A stretch of DNA of 44,985 nt from Bacteroidota bacterium (GCA_013289095.1 JABDAO010000012.1:1-44985), one strand, 5' to 3'; positions 29,337-39,106 are shown, counted from the stretch's first letter. Made by a program: numbers and translations. The notes: generated by a model not told the origin, from the sequence alone.

Positions 29337-29398
29337 CTAAAGTAATTCCCTTACGTCTATCTCCAAGGCAGATGCGATTTTGCTGAGCGTTGGAATGC
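29337..29398 (-). pseudogene. C-terminal stub of an XRE-type HTH gene
   Basis: On the minus strand, read from the edge of the IS element, the codons give SIPTLSKIASALEIDVRELL and then TAG. This is the last helix pair of a helix-turn-helix XRE domain. The frame is cut exactly at the left end of the IS21 element (29399). No matching N-terminus is found on the other side, so the rest has been lost. Confidence 0.55.
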
Positions 29399-29473
29399 TG
29401 TAACCAGAAAATAACAATGTAGTGTTTTCGGCAATTAGGAATGTAGTGATTTCGGAAAACAGGAATGCATGAT
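29399..29473. repeat. Left terminal inverted repeat of the IS21 element
   Basis: Begins TGTAACCAGAAAATAACAAT and ends AGGAATGCATGAT. It aligns base for base with the complement of 31910-31984. A strong TTTTCGG block lies at 27-33 and the inner AGGAATGCATGAT is perfectly shared. Confidence 0.85.
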
Positions 29474-29478
29474 CAGAG

Positions 29479-29516
29479 AGAGTCAGGTTTGCCCCTTAAG
29501 GGGCAAACCTGACTCT
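29479..29516. promoter_or_regulatory. Perfect 38-bp palindrome upstream of istA
   Basis: Arms of 19 bp with no spacer (AGAGTCAGGTTTGCCCCTT and its exact complement), centred at 29497/29498, between the terminal repeat and istA. It may stop transcription entering from outside or act as an operator. It has no T-run. Confidence 0.7.
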
Positions 29517-29567
29517 GGAAAGTTTGAAATTTGGTTTATTTCGGTTGGAATTTAAACCCCAACCGAT

Positions 29568-31124
29568 ATGACAAAGAAAGACTTACACAACTGGATCATG
29601 TATCATCACATTCATAATCTTCAAAGGCTTGGTTTCAGTGCTGCCAGAATTGCCCGCCACATGGCAATGGATGCCAGGACGATTGACAAGTACCTGAAGA
29701 TGTCAGAGCAGGATTACGAGCTTTATTTGACTCTCAAGGGAGAAAGGAATAAGGTTTTATCCCACTATGAAGCATTTGTCAAAGACAAGCTAAGCGAATA
29801 CCAGGATACTTCAGCTGCTCAGATGCATGACTGGCTCTTGGAACATCATTCCACTTTCCCCAAAGTAAGCCAACGGACCGTTTACAATTTTGTAATGTTC
29901 GTAAGGCAAAAATACAATCTGCCCGTTGTTCACATCCCAAGAGAATACTTCCCTGTTGCTGAATTGCCCTATGGGGAACAGGCTCAGGCTGATTTTGGTG
30001 AATATAATATGCGTCTTTCGGATGGAAGCAGGAAGAAGGTGAAATTCTTTACGATGGTTCTATCCCGAAGCAGGATGAAATTCGTCTGGTTTATAGACAA
30101 GCCCTTCACCGCAAAAAGCGTATCTGTGGCTCATGAAATGGCTTTTGCCTTTTTCGAAGGCATCCCCAATACCATAGTTTATGATCAGGATAAAACAATG
30201 TTGGTCGATGAAAACATCGGTGAAGTTATCCTTACCCAAACCTTCCAGCAGTACACTAAATCAAGAAAGTTCAAACTTCACTTTTGTCGCAAATCCGATC
30301 CAGAGAGTAAGGGAAAAATAGAAAATGTAGTTGGATACGTGAAGAAAAACTTCTTATACAACAGACCCTACTTTGATCTGGAATCAGTTAACACTGAGGT
30401 GATTAACTGGCTTGAAAGAACCGCTAATTTTCACCCTCACAACTTTACGAAAAAGCCTCCTATGGATGAACACCGAATTGAAAAAAAACACCTTAACCAT
30501 TACACACCCTTAACCATTGAAAACAAGGAAATGAAAATGTATCATGTCAGAAAAACCAATGTGATTGCCTACAAGAGCAACTTTTACACCGTCCCAATGG
30601 GAACCTATCAGGGAACAGGTACGCAGGTTATCGTTAAAGAGCGGGAAAACTTGCTTGAAATATTCAGTTGTGAGGAAAAAATAATCTGTAACCATGAGCT
30701 GTCATCAAAAAAAGGACAACTCATATCAAACACCAGCCACAGAAGAGATACGTCAAAAAGTCTGGACGAAATGATTAATGAAACCGTTCTTTGTTTTACC
30801 AATTCAGAAGTAGCCAGAACCTACGTGGATAAAATCAGGGAGAGACTTCCCCGTTATACAAGAGACCACCTGCAAGGTATTTTAAAGGCATTAACCAATG
30901 TTGAAAAGCGAGCCGCAGATGAGTCATTGGATTTTTGCATGAAAAATTCACTTTTCAGTGCTTTGGAATTTGATCAGGTGCTGTCCGTCTTTATTACAGA
31001 CATCGCCTTGCCCCTAAGAAAACAATCACAAATCAAACTGCTGGATCAAAATAATTTGGAAAAGGCGAATCAGGTTCCGCAAAAAAGCAACCTGGACGAT
31101 TATGAAAACATTATGAACCAATAA
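29568..31124 (+). CDS. istA: IS21-family transposase IstA
   Basis: A 518-residue DDE transposase. The N-terminal helix-turn-helix is seen in IHNLQRLGFSAARIARHMAMD with RTIDKYL following. The catalytic core has Asp in QAQADFGEYNM, a second Asp in IVYDQDKTMLV and Glu in DPESKGKIENVVGYVK. A C-terminal beta-barrel and tail follow. The length is normal for IstA. A hairpin (CGGTTGG/CCAACCG) lies just before the ATG. istB starts eight bases after the stop. Confidence 0.95.
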   Translation: MTKKDLHNWIMYHHIHNLQRLGFSAARIARHMAMDARTIDKYLKMSEQDYELYLTLKGERNKVLSHYEAFVKDKLSEYQDTSAAQMHDWLLEHHSTFPKVSQRTVYNFVMFVRQKYNLPVVHIPREYFPVAELPYGEQAQADFGEYNMRLSDGSRKKVKFFTMVLSRSRMKFVWFIDKPFTAKSVSVAHEMAFAFFEGIPNTIVYDQDKTMLVDENIGEVILTQTFQQYTKSRKFKLHFCRKSDPESKGKIENVVGYVKKNFLYNRPYFDLESVNTEVINWLERTANFHPHNFTKKPPMDEHRIEKKHLNHYTPLTIENKEMKMYHVRKTNVIAYKSNFYTVPMGTYQGTGTQVIVKERENLLEIFSCEEKIICNHELSSKKGQLISNTSHRRDTSKSLDEMINETVLCFTNSEVARTYVDKIRERLPRYTRDHLQGILKALTNVEKRAADESLDFCMKNSLFSALEFDQVLSVFITDIALPLRKQSQIKLLDQNNLEKANQVPQKSNLDDYENIMNQ

Positions 31125-31132
31125 AATCTCCC

Positions 31133-31897
31133 ATGACAAAAACAGAAGTACTCAAAAACCACTGTAAAGAATTAAATTTAACCGCTCTGGCGGCTCATCT
31201 GGATGCGGTCATAGCTGAAGCCGAGAAGAAGCAAATAAGCTATCTGGAGCTAATTAAAATACTTATGGAAAAGGAAATCAACCACCGACAGGAGAAAGAC
31301 CAGGAAAAAAGAACCAAGCAGGCCCGTTTGCCATTGTGTTACAACCTGGATTTGTATGACTTTAGCTTCCCAAACGGGTTGGAAAAGAAACAGTTCAACC
31401 AGCTCAGGGAACTCAAATGGCTGGAACAAATGTTTAACCTTGTTTTGATGGGACCCAGTGGAACGGGTAAGACCTACCTGGCTGCTGGACTTTGCTTTGA
31501 TGCCATTGACAAAGGATACAGGGCTTATTTTAAAAACATGGACGAGCTGATCAGGATACTCAAGATGAAGGACATCACCCGCACTGCCGCAGCTGAGTAT
31601 AAGCGGATCACCAGGGCACACTTGCTCGTCATTGACGATATTATGATGTTCCCAGTCACAGAGCAGGATGCAGTAGCCTTTTTCAACCTAATCAATGAAC
31701 TCCATGATAAAACATCTCTGATCATTACAACCAATAAGTCTCCGAAAGAATGGGCTGATGTGCTCAAGGACACGGTATTAACAACTGCCCTATTGGATAG
31801 AATACTGTACCGCTGTGAGATTATTAAACTCACTGGTAAGAGTTACCGTATGGAAAACAGAAAGACGATTTTCGATAACAACAAAAAACTAAGCTAA
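31133..31897 (+). CDS. istB: IS21-family helper ATPase IstB
   Basis: A 254-residue AAA+ ATPase related to DnaC, which assembles on target DNA and stimulates IstA. Walker A is GPSGTGKTYLAAGL and Walker B LLVIDDIMMFP, followed by a sensor-like IITTNKS and the C-terminal arginine region LLDRILYRCEI. It is complete and of normal length. It ends 12 bases before the right terminal repeat. Confidence 0.95.
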   Translation: MTKTEVLKNHCKELNLTALAAHLDAVIAEAEKKQISYLELIKILMEKEINHRQEKDQEKRTKQARLPLCYNLDLYDFSFPNGLEKKQFNQLRELKWLEQMFNLVLMGPSGTGKTYLAAGLCFDAIDKGYRAYFKNMDELIRILKMKDITRTAAAEYKRITRAHLLVIDDIMMFPVTEQDAVAFFNLINELHDKTSLIITTNKSPKEWADVLKDTVLTTALLDRILYRCEIIKLTGKSYRMENRKTIFDNNKKLS

Positions 31898-31909
31898 CTT
31901 TGACTCAGA

Positions 31910-31984
31910 ATCATGCATTCCTATTTTCCATTTTCGATGCATTTCTATTTTCCGAAAATACAGCATATTTGCTTTCTGGTGACA
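31910..31984. repeat. Right terminal inverted repeat of the IS21 element
   Basis: Complement of the left repeat. The outer end is GGTGACA (complement TGTCACC) and the inner end ATCATGCATTCCT. It contains an extra degenerate copy of the inner motif (ATGCATTTCTATTTTCC). Confidence 0.85.
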
Positions 31985-32349
31985 ACTGATCGGGGTTCGG
32001 AAACAAGGAAGACACATGAAGCACTACTGAACATGATTTGTCAGTACCTGAACATTCATCAGGAGAAACAGAGAACCTCTGGCAAACGTGTCTCTGGCTG
32101 GACCAACATGCAGCAGTCATTCGGTCTCTGCCCCCCGGCTTTTAAATCGGTGACTATGGATTGTTTAAAAAGGAGGTATCTCGGGTGAACGGGATGGGCC
32201 TGACAGCCAGGTCTGATAATGTGAGCTAAACATGCCTATTCTAAGAGTTAATAAATGAATTACCCAAATATGACGGTTGATTCAGCTTTTTGGTTTAACT
32301 TAGCTAGAGTCATGGTATTCAAAAATGTTTGATTTGGTAAACACGTTTT
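31985..32349. other. Gene-free region right of the IS element
   Basis: One plus-strand frame runs out of the IS end to 32188 (contains ALLNMICQYLNIHQEKQ), but it has no start of its own outside the IS and no family I recognise, so it may be a stub of a disrupted gene. The rest (32190-32349) shows no gene and no clear promoter for the methyltransferase. Confidence 0.35.
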
Positions 32350-33066
32350 ATGCCCAACGAGCACTTTGCCTTCAAACAGTTTACAATTTGGCAAGACAAA
32401 TGCGCCATGAAAGTAGGGACAGATGCAGTCCTGCTTGGGGCATGGGTAAAACCAAACGGGGCGAAACGAATTCTCGATATTGGTACCGGTACCGGGGTCA
32501 TTGCTCTCATGCTGGCCCAACGTTCCACCGCCCTCATTGACGCGATAGACATTGATATTACCGCGTGCGAACAGGCTGCAGAAAATGTAAAACTAAGTCC
32601 CTGGCCCGAGCGGGTAAGAATATTACATCACTCGTTTCAGGAATTTTCGGAAGAAACAACCACCAGGTACGATCTGGTGGTGAGCAATCCCCCTTACTTT
32701 CTCGATTCTTCAAAAGCAAGTGGTCTGGAACGCACCACTGCCCGTCATGCTGATCTTTTGCCATATCACGAGTTGGTTGACAGCGTCATCCGTGTGCTCG
32801 ATAAAAAAGGCAAATTCTGTGTCATCCTTCCTGTCAAAGAAGCGGCTATATTCGATAGAATAGCTAAGGAACGGGGCCTGCATCTCAGCAAACTCATGCG
32901 CGTACGTACACGAACCGACAAAGACACCGAAAAACGTCAGATGATGCAGTTTGAATTTTCTCCCAGTTCGTTTTCTGAAGATACCATCGTTATTGAAATG
33001 AACGCAAGACATGAGTATACCGATGAGTATAAAGCCCTTACCGGGGATTATTATATTGGATTTTAA
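32350..33066 (+). CDS. trmN6: tRNA1(Val) (adenine(37)-N6)-methyltransferase TrmN6
   Basis: A 238-residue SAM-dependent methyltransferase (YfiC family) that modifies A37 of tRNA1(Val). It has the N-terminal FxFKQFTIWQDKCAMKVGTDAVLLG characteristic of the family, the SAM-binding ILDIGTGTGV at 41-50, acidic IDIDI at about 66-70, and the catalytic SNPPYF at 112-117 for N6-adenine transfer. The length is normal. The ATG at 32350 opens MPNEHFAFKQ directly before the conserved block. It is monocistronic as far as I can see and returns to the G+C-richer base composition of the core genes. Confidence 0.93.
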   Translation: MPNEHFAFKQFTIWQDKCAMKVGTDAVLLGAWVKPNGAKRILDIGTGTGVIALMLAQRSTALIDAIDIDITACEQAAENVKLSPWPERVRILHHSFQEFSEETTTRYDLVVSNPPYFLDSSKASGLERTTARHADLLPYHELVDSVIRVLDKKGKFCVILPVKEAAIFDRIAKERGLHLSKLMRVRTRTDKDTEKRQMMQFEFSPSSFSEDTIVIEMNARHEYTDEYKALTGDYYIGF

Positions 33067-33395
33067 TATTTGCTGATCTTCTACCCTTATTCAACTAACC
33101 CATTCACGTAAGACCTGACTCTTAGCACACCTCCCTGCTAAGAGTAGTATGTGAAAAAATGAACGACACTGGGCGAAGCCTCTCGGCTACTGCGAATAAC
33201 CTATGCGCTTAACATGACATCGCCCGATATCTGAACCGCCAGGCTCGAAACAGCTGTAAGCTGTTTACCTTCATCAACTCGAAGATGCAGGTTTAAAAGC
33301 ACTCTTTTCACATTTCACTCCAACATTGCTAGGCAGTATGTTAGGCATTTATTAATATTGTATTACGACACGACCCATTTATTCACTTACCAACC
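33067..33395. other. Gene-free region between trmN6 and the sensor gene
   Basis: No gene. Two hairpins are visible: ACTCTTAGCA/TGCTAAGAGT at about 33118-33145, with a GC-rich loop, and AAACAGC/GCTGTTT at about 33248-33268. Neither has a T-run. A good TAnnTTTG promoter for the sensor gene was not found. Confidence 0.4.
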
Positions 33396-36300
33396 ATGCA
33401 AGCAGGGTTCCTTCATTTTCTGTGGGCCGAAAAACGACGCTTTGTGGTGCGCATCATACTGCTTTCTGCTTTTCTACCTGCTTGTCATCAGGCAGAGTCT
33501 GCAAGAAACAATGGTATTAAGGTATCTGTTGTCCCGCCACAAGTCACTCCGTCTGCGGTAAAATTTGTCCAGCCCACTCCTCATAAAGCGGGAGTCCCTC
33601 TGGTCAGGCGTGCAGGCAAACCCCAGAGCAAACCTGCAGGTTTTTTTGTGAGCATGACCAACTACAATTCCGATCAGGGTCTTACGTTGAGTTCGGTTCG
33701 GAGCGCCTGCACGGATAAAAGCGGAAAGCTCTGGTTCGGCACCCTGGGCGGTGGGGTGAGCCGGTATGACGGAAAGACATTTACAAACTACACTACCCGG
33801 GAAGGTCTTGCCAATAACGATGTATACAGCATACTCGAAGATAAACACGGTAACCTCTGGTTTGCCACCTATGGTGGAGGAGTGAGCCGATATGATGGAA
33901 AACGGTTTACTACCTTCAATACCCAAAATGGACTTGCTGGCAATACCGTGTTCTCCATACTCGAAGACAGTCATGGTAACCTCTGGTTTGGAACAATAGG
34001 AGGAGGACTGAGCTGTTATGATGGAAAATCATTCACCACCATCAATGCCAAAAACGGATTGGTAAGCGACTCCATACTCAGCATCGGTGAAGATGGAAAC
34101 GGAAACCTCTGGTTCGGAAGCAACGGTTCTGGTCTGAGCTGCTACCACCCCATTCGGGATGCTCTCTCCAGACCTGCCTCAAGGGTTGATTTCACAACCT
34201 ATACCATGGCCGATGGACTGGCACAGAACAGCATCTACAGCATCCTGGCAGACCATGCCGGCAATCTTTGGTTTGGCACAGATAAAGGCGGGGTAAGCAC
34301 CTGTAGGCCGGTATCTGGAAAATCAAAAGCTGTATTCACAAATTTTACGACACGGGAAGGACTCTGCTCCAATTCGGTCATGAGTATACTGGAAGATGAT
34401 TTCGGCTTTCTCTGGTTTGCTACCGACGGTGGGGGTGTGAGCCGCTATGGACCTTCAGATCCGAAACCTGCTGAACACCAAGGCGCTATACAAAAATCGT
34501 TTACCACCTTTTCTGTGAGTGAAGGCTTGGCTGGCAATCAGGTGTTCTGCATGAATGCCGACAAAAGCGGAAATATCTACTTCGGAACAGGAGGTGAAGG
34601 AATTAGCCGATATGATGGACGAGCGTTTCGAAGCTATACGGCACGGGAAGGATTGCCCAACCTCACCGTCTTCGCTGTGTTTGAAGACCATACCGGAATC
34701 TTTTGGTTCGGCACCTACGAAGGGGGGCTCTGCCGCTACGATGGAAAATCGTTTACCTCCTTCACCCTTGCCGATGGACTGGCCAGCAACCAGGTGAGCT
34801 GTATTTTTGAAGACCTCAACAACATCCTCTGGGTTTGCACTTATGGAGGAGGAGTGAGCCGTTACGATGGAAAAAGCTTTACCAACTATTCAACCCGTGA
34901 AGGACTGGTGAACAATACCGTAAGCTGCGGGCTCCAGGCGAGGGACAGTTCATTCTGGTTCGGCACATCGGGGGCCGGAGTGAGCCATTTCGACGGAAAA
35001 CAGTTTACCAATTACAATACCAACCAGGGCCTTGCAGGCAATACCATCACAAGTATCATGGAGGATAAGCAAGGGAAATTATGGTTTTCTAGCCTGGGTA
35101 AAGGTGTAAGCTGTCTCGATCCTCATAGCCCCGAACAGCGTTTTATCAATTTCACCACCCACGAGGGGCTTGCCGACAACAGTGTGTACTCCATGCTCCA
35201 GGATAAAGGCGGAAACTATTGGTTCGGAACCTATGGCGGGGGACTAAGCCGGTTTGATGGTAAACAATTTGTGAATTATACTACCAGCGTAGGTCTTGGA
35301 GATGATGTGATATACGACATCCTGGAAGACCACAACAATATGATCTGGTTTGGCACCAATGCCGGGTTTACCGGACTGAAAGGATTTGTAAAAACAAAAC
35401 CTGGAATCAATCTACAGGATCCGGATAAGATGGTTCCAGCAGCCGTGAATATGGGGGGCGCTGAACTTGCCCAAAACTACAAACCGGTTTTTGAAATATT
35501 CAATCAGACAACAGGTTATCCGGTTAAAGACATTAATACCAACGCCATGTTCTGCGACCACGAAGGAACAATCTGGGCAGGCACGGGCGACCGTCTCATT
35601 CGCTTTGATTACAGCGGGATCCGTAAAAATGCCAATCCTCCTCATCTTATCATCCAGGCCGTTCGGGTACAGGGTGAAAATGTAGGCTGGTATGATATCC
35701 TGGCTTCGAGACAACGTCCTAAATCCGGCGACACGGCATCCCATGCCCAGCTGGCAGAAGAAGTAGGCCTATACGGTCATGCCCTTAGCCCCGAAAGCCG
35801 CGACAGTATGACCGCCAAATTCGGCGACTTACGTTTTGACACTATCAGCGCTTTTTACCCCATCCCCTCCAGCCTTGTTCTTCCTTTCCGCCACAACCAC
35901 CTTACCATCGATTTTACGGCCATAGAACCGGCCTGTCCGTATCTGGTTAAATACAGCTATCTGCTACGGGGCTATGAAGATGAGTGGAGCCTGCCCGGGA
36001 CAAAAAGCAACGCCAGCTTCGGCAATATACACGAAGGGAGTTATGTATTCCTCGTCAAGGCCCAGAACCACGAAGGGGTGTGGAGTGCCCCGGTCAGCTT
36101 TTCGTTTACCGTGCTCCCCCCCTGGTACCGAACCTGGTGGGCCTGGTGTCTGGAAGCCTTGTTTGTCTTTGGACTCATTGCCTTGGTCTTCCGCTGGCGT
36201 ACCGGCACCCTGCGCAGGGTGAATGAAAAACTGGAACAAACCGTGAAGGACCGTACCGCATTTATTGAACAGCAGCACCGGGAGATTGAAGACAAAAATC

Positions 36301-37070
36301 AACGCATTACTGATAGCATTGCCTATGCAAAACACATCCAGGATAGCATGATGCAAAATGAAGAAGAGGTCAACAAACTCTTGGGCGATTTTTTTATTTA
36401 CCATCGACCCAAAGATATTGTGAGCGGAGACTTCTACTGGTTTTCCGAACAGGGAGACAAAACAATCATTGCTGTGGCCGACTGTACCGGACATGGCGTA
36501 CCCGGAGCCTTCATGACCGTGATCGGCACCATGCTGCTCCTGGAAGTGGTAAATGAAAAAGGAATCACAGATCCCGGTTTGATTCTGGAAGCCATGCACA
36601 ACGGTATAGAAAAAGTGCTGAGGCAACAAAAAAGCTCCGACCAGGCACAGGACGGAATGGATATATCTATTTGCGTGGTCGATAAAACAAAACAGACTTT
36701 TTCTTTTTCAGGGGCTAAAAATTCACTTTATATTTTCTGCGGATACGACCTGGAGGTGGTCAAAGGGGGAATGCGTGGTGTAGGGGGAAGAAGGACTGTT
36801 GCCGAAGAAACCAGAGGACGAGTATTCACCACCCACAAAATACCCTATGCTCCCGGCACAAAACTCTATATGTTTACTGATGGCTACAGAGACCAATATC
36901 AGGGAGTTACAAAGGAGAAATTTGGATCCTCTCGTTTCAAAGATCTCCTCCTCGAAATCAATAACCTGCCCATGCCCGAACAACGAAACAGGATACATAC
37001 CTGCATGGAAGAATGGAGAACAACCCGGCCACAGATTGATGATATCCTGGTGATTGGCATTGCACTTTGA
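33396..37070 (+). CDS. Two-propeller sensor with SpoIIE-type PP2C phosphatase output
   Basis: A 1224-residue membrane signalling protein. A possible lipobox or signal is at 19-30 (IILLSAFLPAC). Fourteen ligand-binding blades (about 95-730) follow the pattern NLWFGTxGGGxSRYDGKxFTxY, enough for two seven-bladed propellers. The Y_Y_Y domain is at about 830-907 (LTIDFTAIEPACPYLVKYSY, GYEDEW), then one transmembrane helix at about 914-932 and a coiled coil at 935-990. The C-terminal phosphatase has metal-ligand motifs SGDFYW, ADCTGHGVPGAF, DGMDIS, MFTDGYRDQ and DDILVIGI. In HTCS proteins this periplasmic part feeds a histidine kinase; here it feeds a serine phosphatase, suggesting control of an anti-sigma/anti-anti-sigma switch. 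No such partner lies nearby. Confidence 0.9.
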   Translation: MQAGFLHFLWAEKRRFVVRIILLSAFLPACHQAESARNNGIKVSVVPPQVTPSAVKFVQPTPHKAGVPLVRRAGKPQSKPAGFFVSMTNYNSDQGLTLSSVRSACTDKSGKLWFGTLGGGVSRYDGKTFTNYTTREGLANNDVYSILEDKHGNLWFATYGGGVSRYDGKRFTTFNTQNGLAGNTVFSILEDSHGNLWFGTIGGGLSCYDGKSFTTINAKNGLVSDSILSIGEDGNGNLWFGSNGSGLSCYHPIRDALSRPASRVDFTTYTMADGLAQNSIYSILADHAGNLWFGTDKGGVSTCRPVSGKSKAVFTNFTTREGLCSNSVMSILEDDFGFLWFATDGGGVSRYGPSDPKPAEHQGAIQKSFTTFSVSEGLAGNQVFCMNADKSGNIYFGTGGEGISRYDGRAFRSYTAREGLPNLTVFAVFEDHTGIFWFGTYEGGLCRYDGKSFTSFTLADGLASNQVSCIFEDLNNILWVCTYGGGVSRYDGKSFTNYSTREGLVNNTVSCGLQARDSSFWFGTSGAGVSHFDGKQFTNYNTNQGLAGNTITSIMEDKQGKLWFSSLGKGVSCLDPHSPEQRFINFTTHEGLADNSVYSMLQDKGGNYWFGTYGGGLSRFDGKQFVNYTTSVGLGDDVIYDILEDHNNMIWFGTNAGFTGLKGFVKTKPGINLQDPDKMVPAAVNMGGAELAQNYKPVFEIFNQTTGYPVKDINTNAMFCDHEGTIWAGTGDRLIRFDYSGIRKNANPPHLIIQAVRVQGENVGWYDILASRQRPKSGDTASHAQLAEEVGLYGHALSPESRDSMTAKFGDLRFDTISAFYPIPSSLVLPFRHNHLTIDFTAIEPACPYLVKYSYLLRGYEDEWSLPGTKSNASFGNIHEGSYVFLVKAQNHEGVWSAPVSFSFTVLPPWYRTWWAWCLEALFVFGLIALVFRWRTGTLRRVNEKLEQTVKDRTAFIEQQHREIEDKNQRITDSIAYAKHIQDSMMQNEEEVNKLLGDFFIYHRPKDIVSGDFYWFSEQGDKTIIAVADCTGHGVPGAFMTVIGTMLLLEVVNEKGITDPGLILEAMHNGIEKVLRQQKSSDQAQDGMDISICVVDKTKQTFSFSGAKNSLYIFCGYDLEVVKGGMRGVGGRRTVAEETRGRVFTTHKIPYAPGTKLYMFTDGYRDQYQGVTKEKFGSSRFKDLLLEINNLPMPEQRNRIHTCMEEWRTTRPQIDDILVIGIAL

Positions 37071-37222
37071 AGGGCTTTCGTATTGGTGATTTAGGCTATT
37101 TTGGAGTTCGGAATGCTGTTTCCCGTGCTCATTTTTTAAAGGAAATACGACGCGTTGATTGTCCCCTGGCCATTAAAGCCGAACCTTTGGAAACGCTGGA
37201 ACGTTGCAAGACAGGAACTCCT

Positions 37223-39106
37223 TCAAGTCCCGGTAACAATCAACACCGGAATCTTCACGCTATGCCTCACCGCATCCAGCGTAGTTCCGAAAATGATGTC
37301 TTTCATGGCCTGATGACCATGAGCAGCCATCACCAGCAGATCGGCATTAAAATTGGTTACCAATTGTGGGATGCAGCTCTTGGGGTTTCCAAAACCAAGT
37401 GCTACTTCGACCTCATACCCTTGGGCAATCAACGCTGTTTTGTATTCTTCGAGCTTTAACTCATCATTCGCTGTTTCTTTATCTGAGATATCGTCTTCGA
37501 GCATCCGCGCCCCGGCAGTTTCCACCACATGGATGAGCAGGTATCTTGCCTTGTCAGTTCCCTGGGCAACGGCATTACTGATTGCATCCGAATCGCGCGC
37601 GCTGAAATCCACTGTCACCGCTATCCGCTTGTAGGAAGTGGTGGTGCGCAGGAGGAGTGTTTCGTGAGCCCCATGAAGCTCTGCTCCTGCGGTGTCCTGT
37701 TTCCGCTTCAACAACGGAAAAACACCCAGGTAGAACAGGAAGAGGGCAACCCCAATGGTACCGGGAACAACCGTGAGCCAGTAGACAAGGGGATACGTTG
37801 CCCCCGCAATCCATCCCGATTCGAACTGATAAACCAGGCCAGCATTCAAACCGAGAAGCAACAGAGCGCTTGCCCAGGCCAGTATTTTTATCCAGGGACG
37901 AATCACAAAGGCGCCCATTTTTTCACGATCGCTCACAAAATGGATCAGCGGTATCACTGCAAATCCCAATTGCAGACAAAGGATTACCTGGCTAAAGATG
38001 AGTAGCGAACCCGTCTGGGCTTCGCCCAGAAAACCGATCACCAGCAAGGTGGGAATAATGGCAATGAGCCTTGTGATAAGCCTTCTGAGCCAGGGTTGTA
38101 TCCGTAAGTTTAAGTAGCCTTCCATAATAATCTGGCCTGAAAGGGTTCCGGTAAGTGTTGAACTCTGCCCTGCTGCGATCAGCGCGACGGCAAAAATGAT
38201 AGGAGCAAATGAATGCCCGAGGGCAGGGGCCAGCATGCGGTAGGCATCCTGGATTTCTTCGACCCCAAACTGACCGTGACTAAAAAATGCAGCCGCAGCA
38301 AGCACCAGAATTGCACAATTCACAAAGAGTGCAAGATTCAGGGCAATAAAGGTGTCGATAAAATTAAACCGAAGGGCATCCCTGATTCCCTTTGTTGAAT
38401 GCTTAAACATGCGCGTTTGAACAAGCGAAGAATGGAGGTACAGATTGTGAGGCATCACCGTGGCACCGATAATACTGATACTGATATACAAGGCTTCCTT
38501 GCCTTTAAGCGATGGTATCAGGCCTCTCAGGATTTCGCCCGTCGCAGGTTTTGCAAGAAATACATTGATCAGAAACGCGATGCCGATCATGGCAATAAGC
38601 GCCAGGATAAAGGCCTCCATCTTTCGAATGCCCTGTTTGATGAAAAACAAAAGCAACAAGGTGTCCAGTACGGTAAGACAAACCCCATAAAAGAGCGGGA
38701 TGCCGAACAACAACTGCAACCCGATTGCCATACCCAACACTTCGGCCAGGTCGCAGGCTGCAATGGCAATTTCGGCAAGAACCCACAAACAAAAATTCAC
38801 CCGTTTGGGGTAACAAGCCCTCGACGCCTGGGCCAGATCAAGCCCCTGCACCAGTCCGAGCCGCGCGCTCAGGCTTTGAAGCAACAATGCAATCAGGTTC
38901 GATAGCACCAGCACCCATATGAGCGAATAGCCAAACTTGCTTCCTCCTGCAATATCCGTTGCCCAGTTGCCTGGATCCATATAACCAACACTGATCAGAT
39001 ACGCAGGGCCCAGAAAGGCAAACAGCTTTTTCCAAAACCCGGTTTTCTCAACCGTATCCACACTTTGATTTACCTCACCCAGCGATGAATGTTTTACTTC
39101 ATTCAT
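37223..39106 (-). CDS. mntH: Nramp-family Mn2+/Fe2+ transporter fused to a universal stress domain
   Basis: A 627-residue inner-membrane proton-coupled divalent metal importer. The Nramp core (about 30-460) has the metal-site motif DPGNWATD in helix 1 and MPHNLYLHSSLVQTR in helix 6, with some 11-12 hydrophobic segments. After a linker, residues 492-627 form a UspA domain: YKRIAVTVDFSARD at its start and a nucleotide-binding loop AAHGHQAMKDIIFGTT near the end. The fusion may let ATP or a nucleotide gate transport (inference). The start overlaps the stop of the repressor gene by eight bases, so the two are co-translated. The repressor upstream makes Mn2+ the likeliest substrate. Confidence 0.92.
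   Translation of the reverse strand: MNEVKHSSLGEVNQSVDTVEKTGFWKKLFAFLGPAYLISVGYMDPGNWATDIAGGSKFGYSLIWVLVLSNLIALLLQSLSARLGLVQGLDLAQASRACYPKRVNFCLWVLAEIAIAACDLAEVLGMAIGLQLLFGIPLFYGVCLTVLDTLLLLFFIKQGIRKMEAFILALIAMIGIAFLINVFLAKPATGEILRGLIPSLKGKEALYISISIIGATVMPHNLYLHSSLVQTRMFKHSTKGIRDALRFNFIDTFIALNLALFVNCAILVLAAAAFFSHGQFGVEEIQDAYRMLAPALGHSFAPIIFAVALIAAGQSSTLTGTLSGQIIMEGYLNLRIQPWLRRLITRLIAIIPTLLVIGFLGEAQTGSLLIFSQVILCLQLGFAVIPLIHFVSDREKMGAFVIRPWIKILAWASALLLLGLNAGLVYQFESGWIAGATYPLVYWLTVVPGTIGVALFLFYLGVFPLLKRKQDTAGAELHGAHETLLLRTTTSYKRIAVTVDFSARDSDAISNAVAQGTDKARYLLIHVVETAGARMLEDDISDKETANDELKLEEYKTALIAQGYEVEVALGFGNPKSCIPQLVTNFNADLLVMAAHGHQAMKDIIFGTTLDAVRHSVKIPVLIVTGT

Larger units (their letters stand above)
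29399..31984 (+). mobile_element. IS21-family insertion sequence
   Basis: A 2586-bp element with istA and istB and 75-bp imperfect terminal inverted repeats. The ends read TGTAACCAGAAA on the left and TGTCACCAGAAA on the right (complement), with 56 of 75 positions identical by my hand alignment without gaps. The TG...CA termini fit the family. Inside each end the short motif AGGAATG is repeated, as in the multiple transposase sites of IS21. Both genes are intact, so it may be active. I find no obvious target duplication. Confidence 0.9.

Noticed and set aside
33118-33145. Terminator after trmN6
   Set aside because: The hairpin is good but no T-run follows on either strand.
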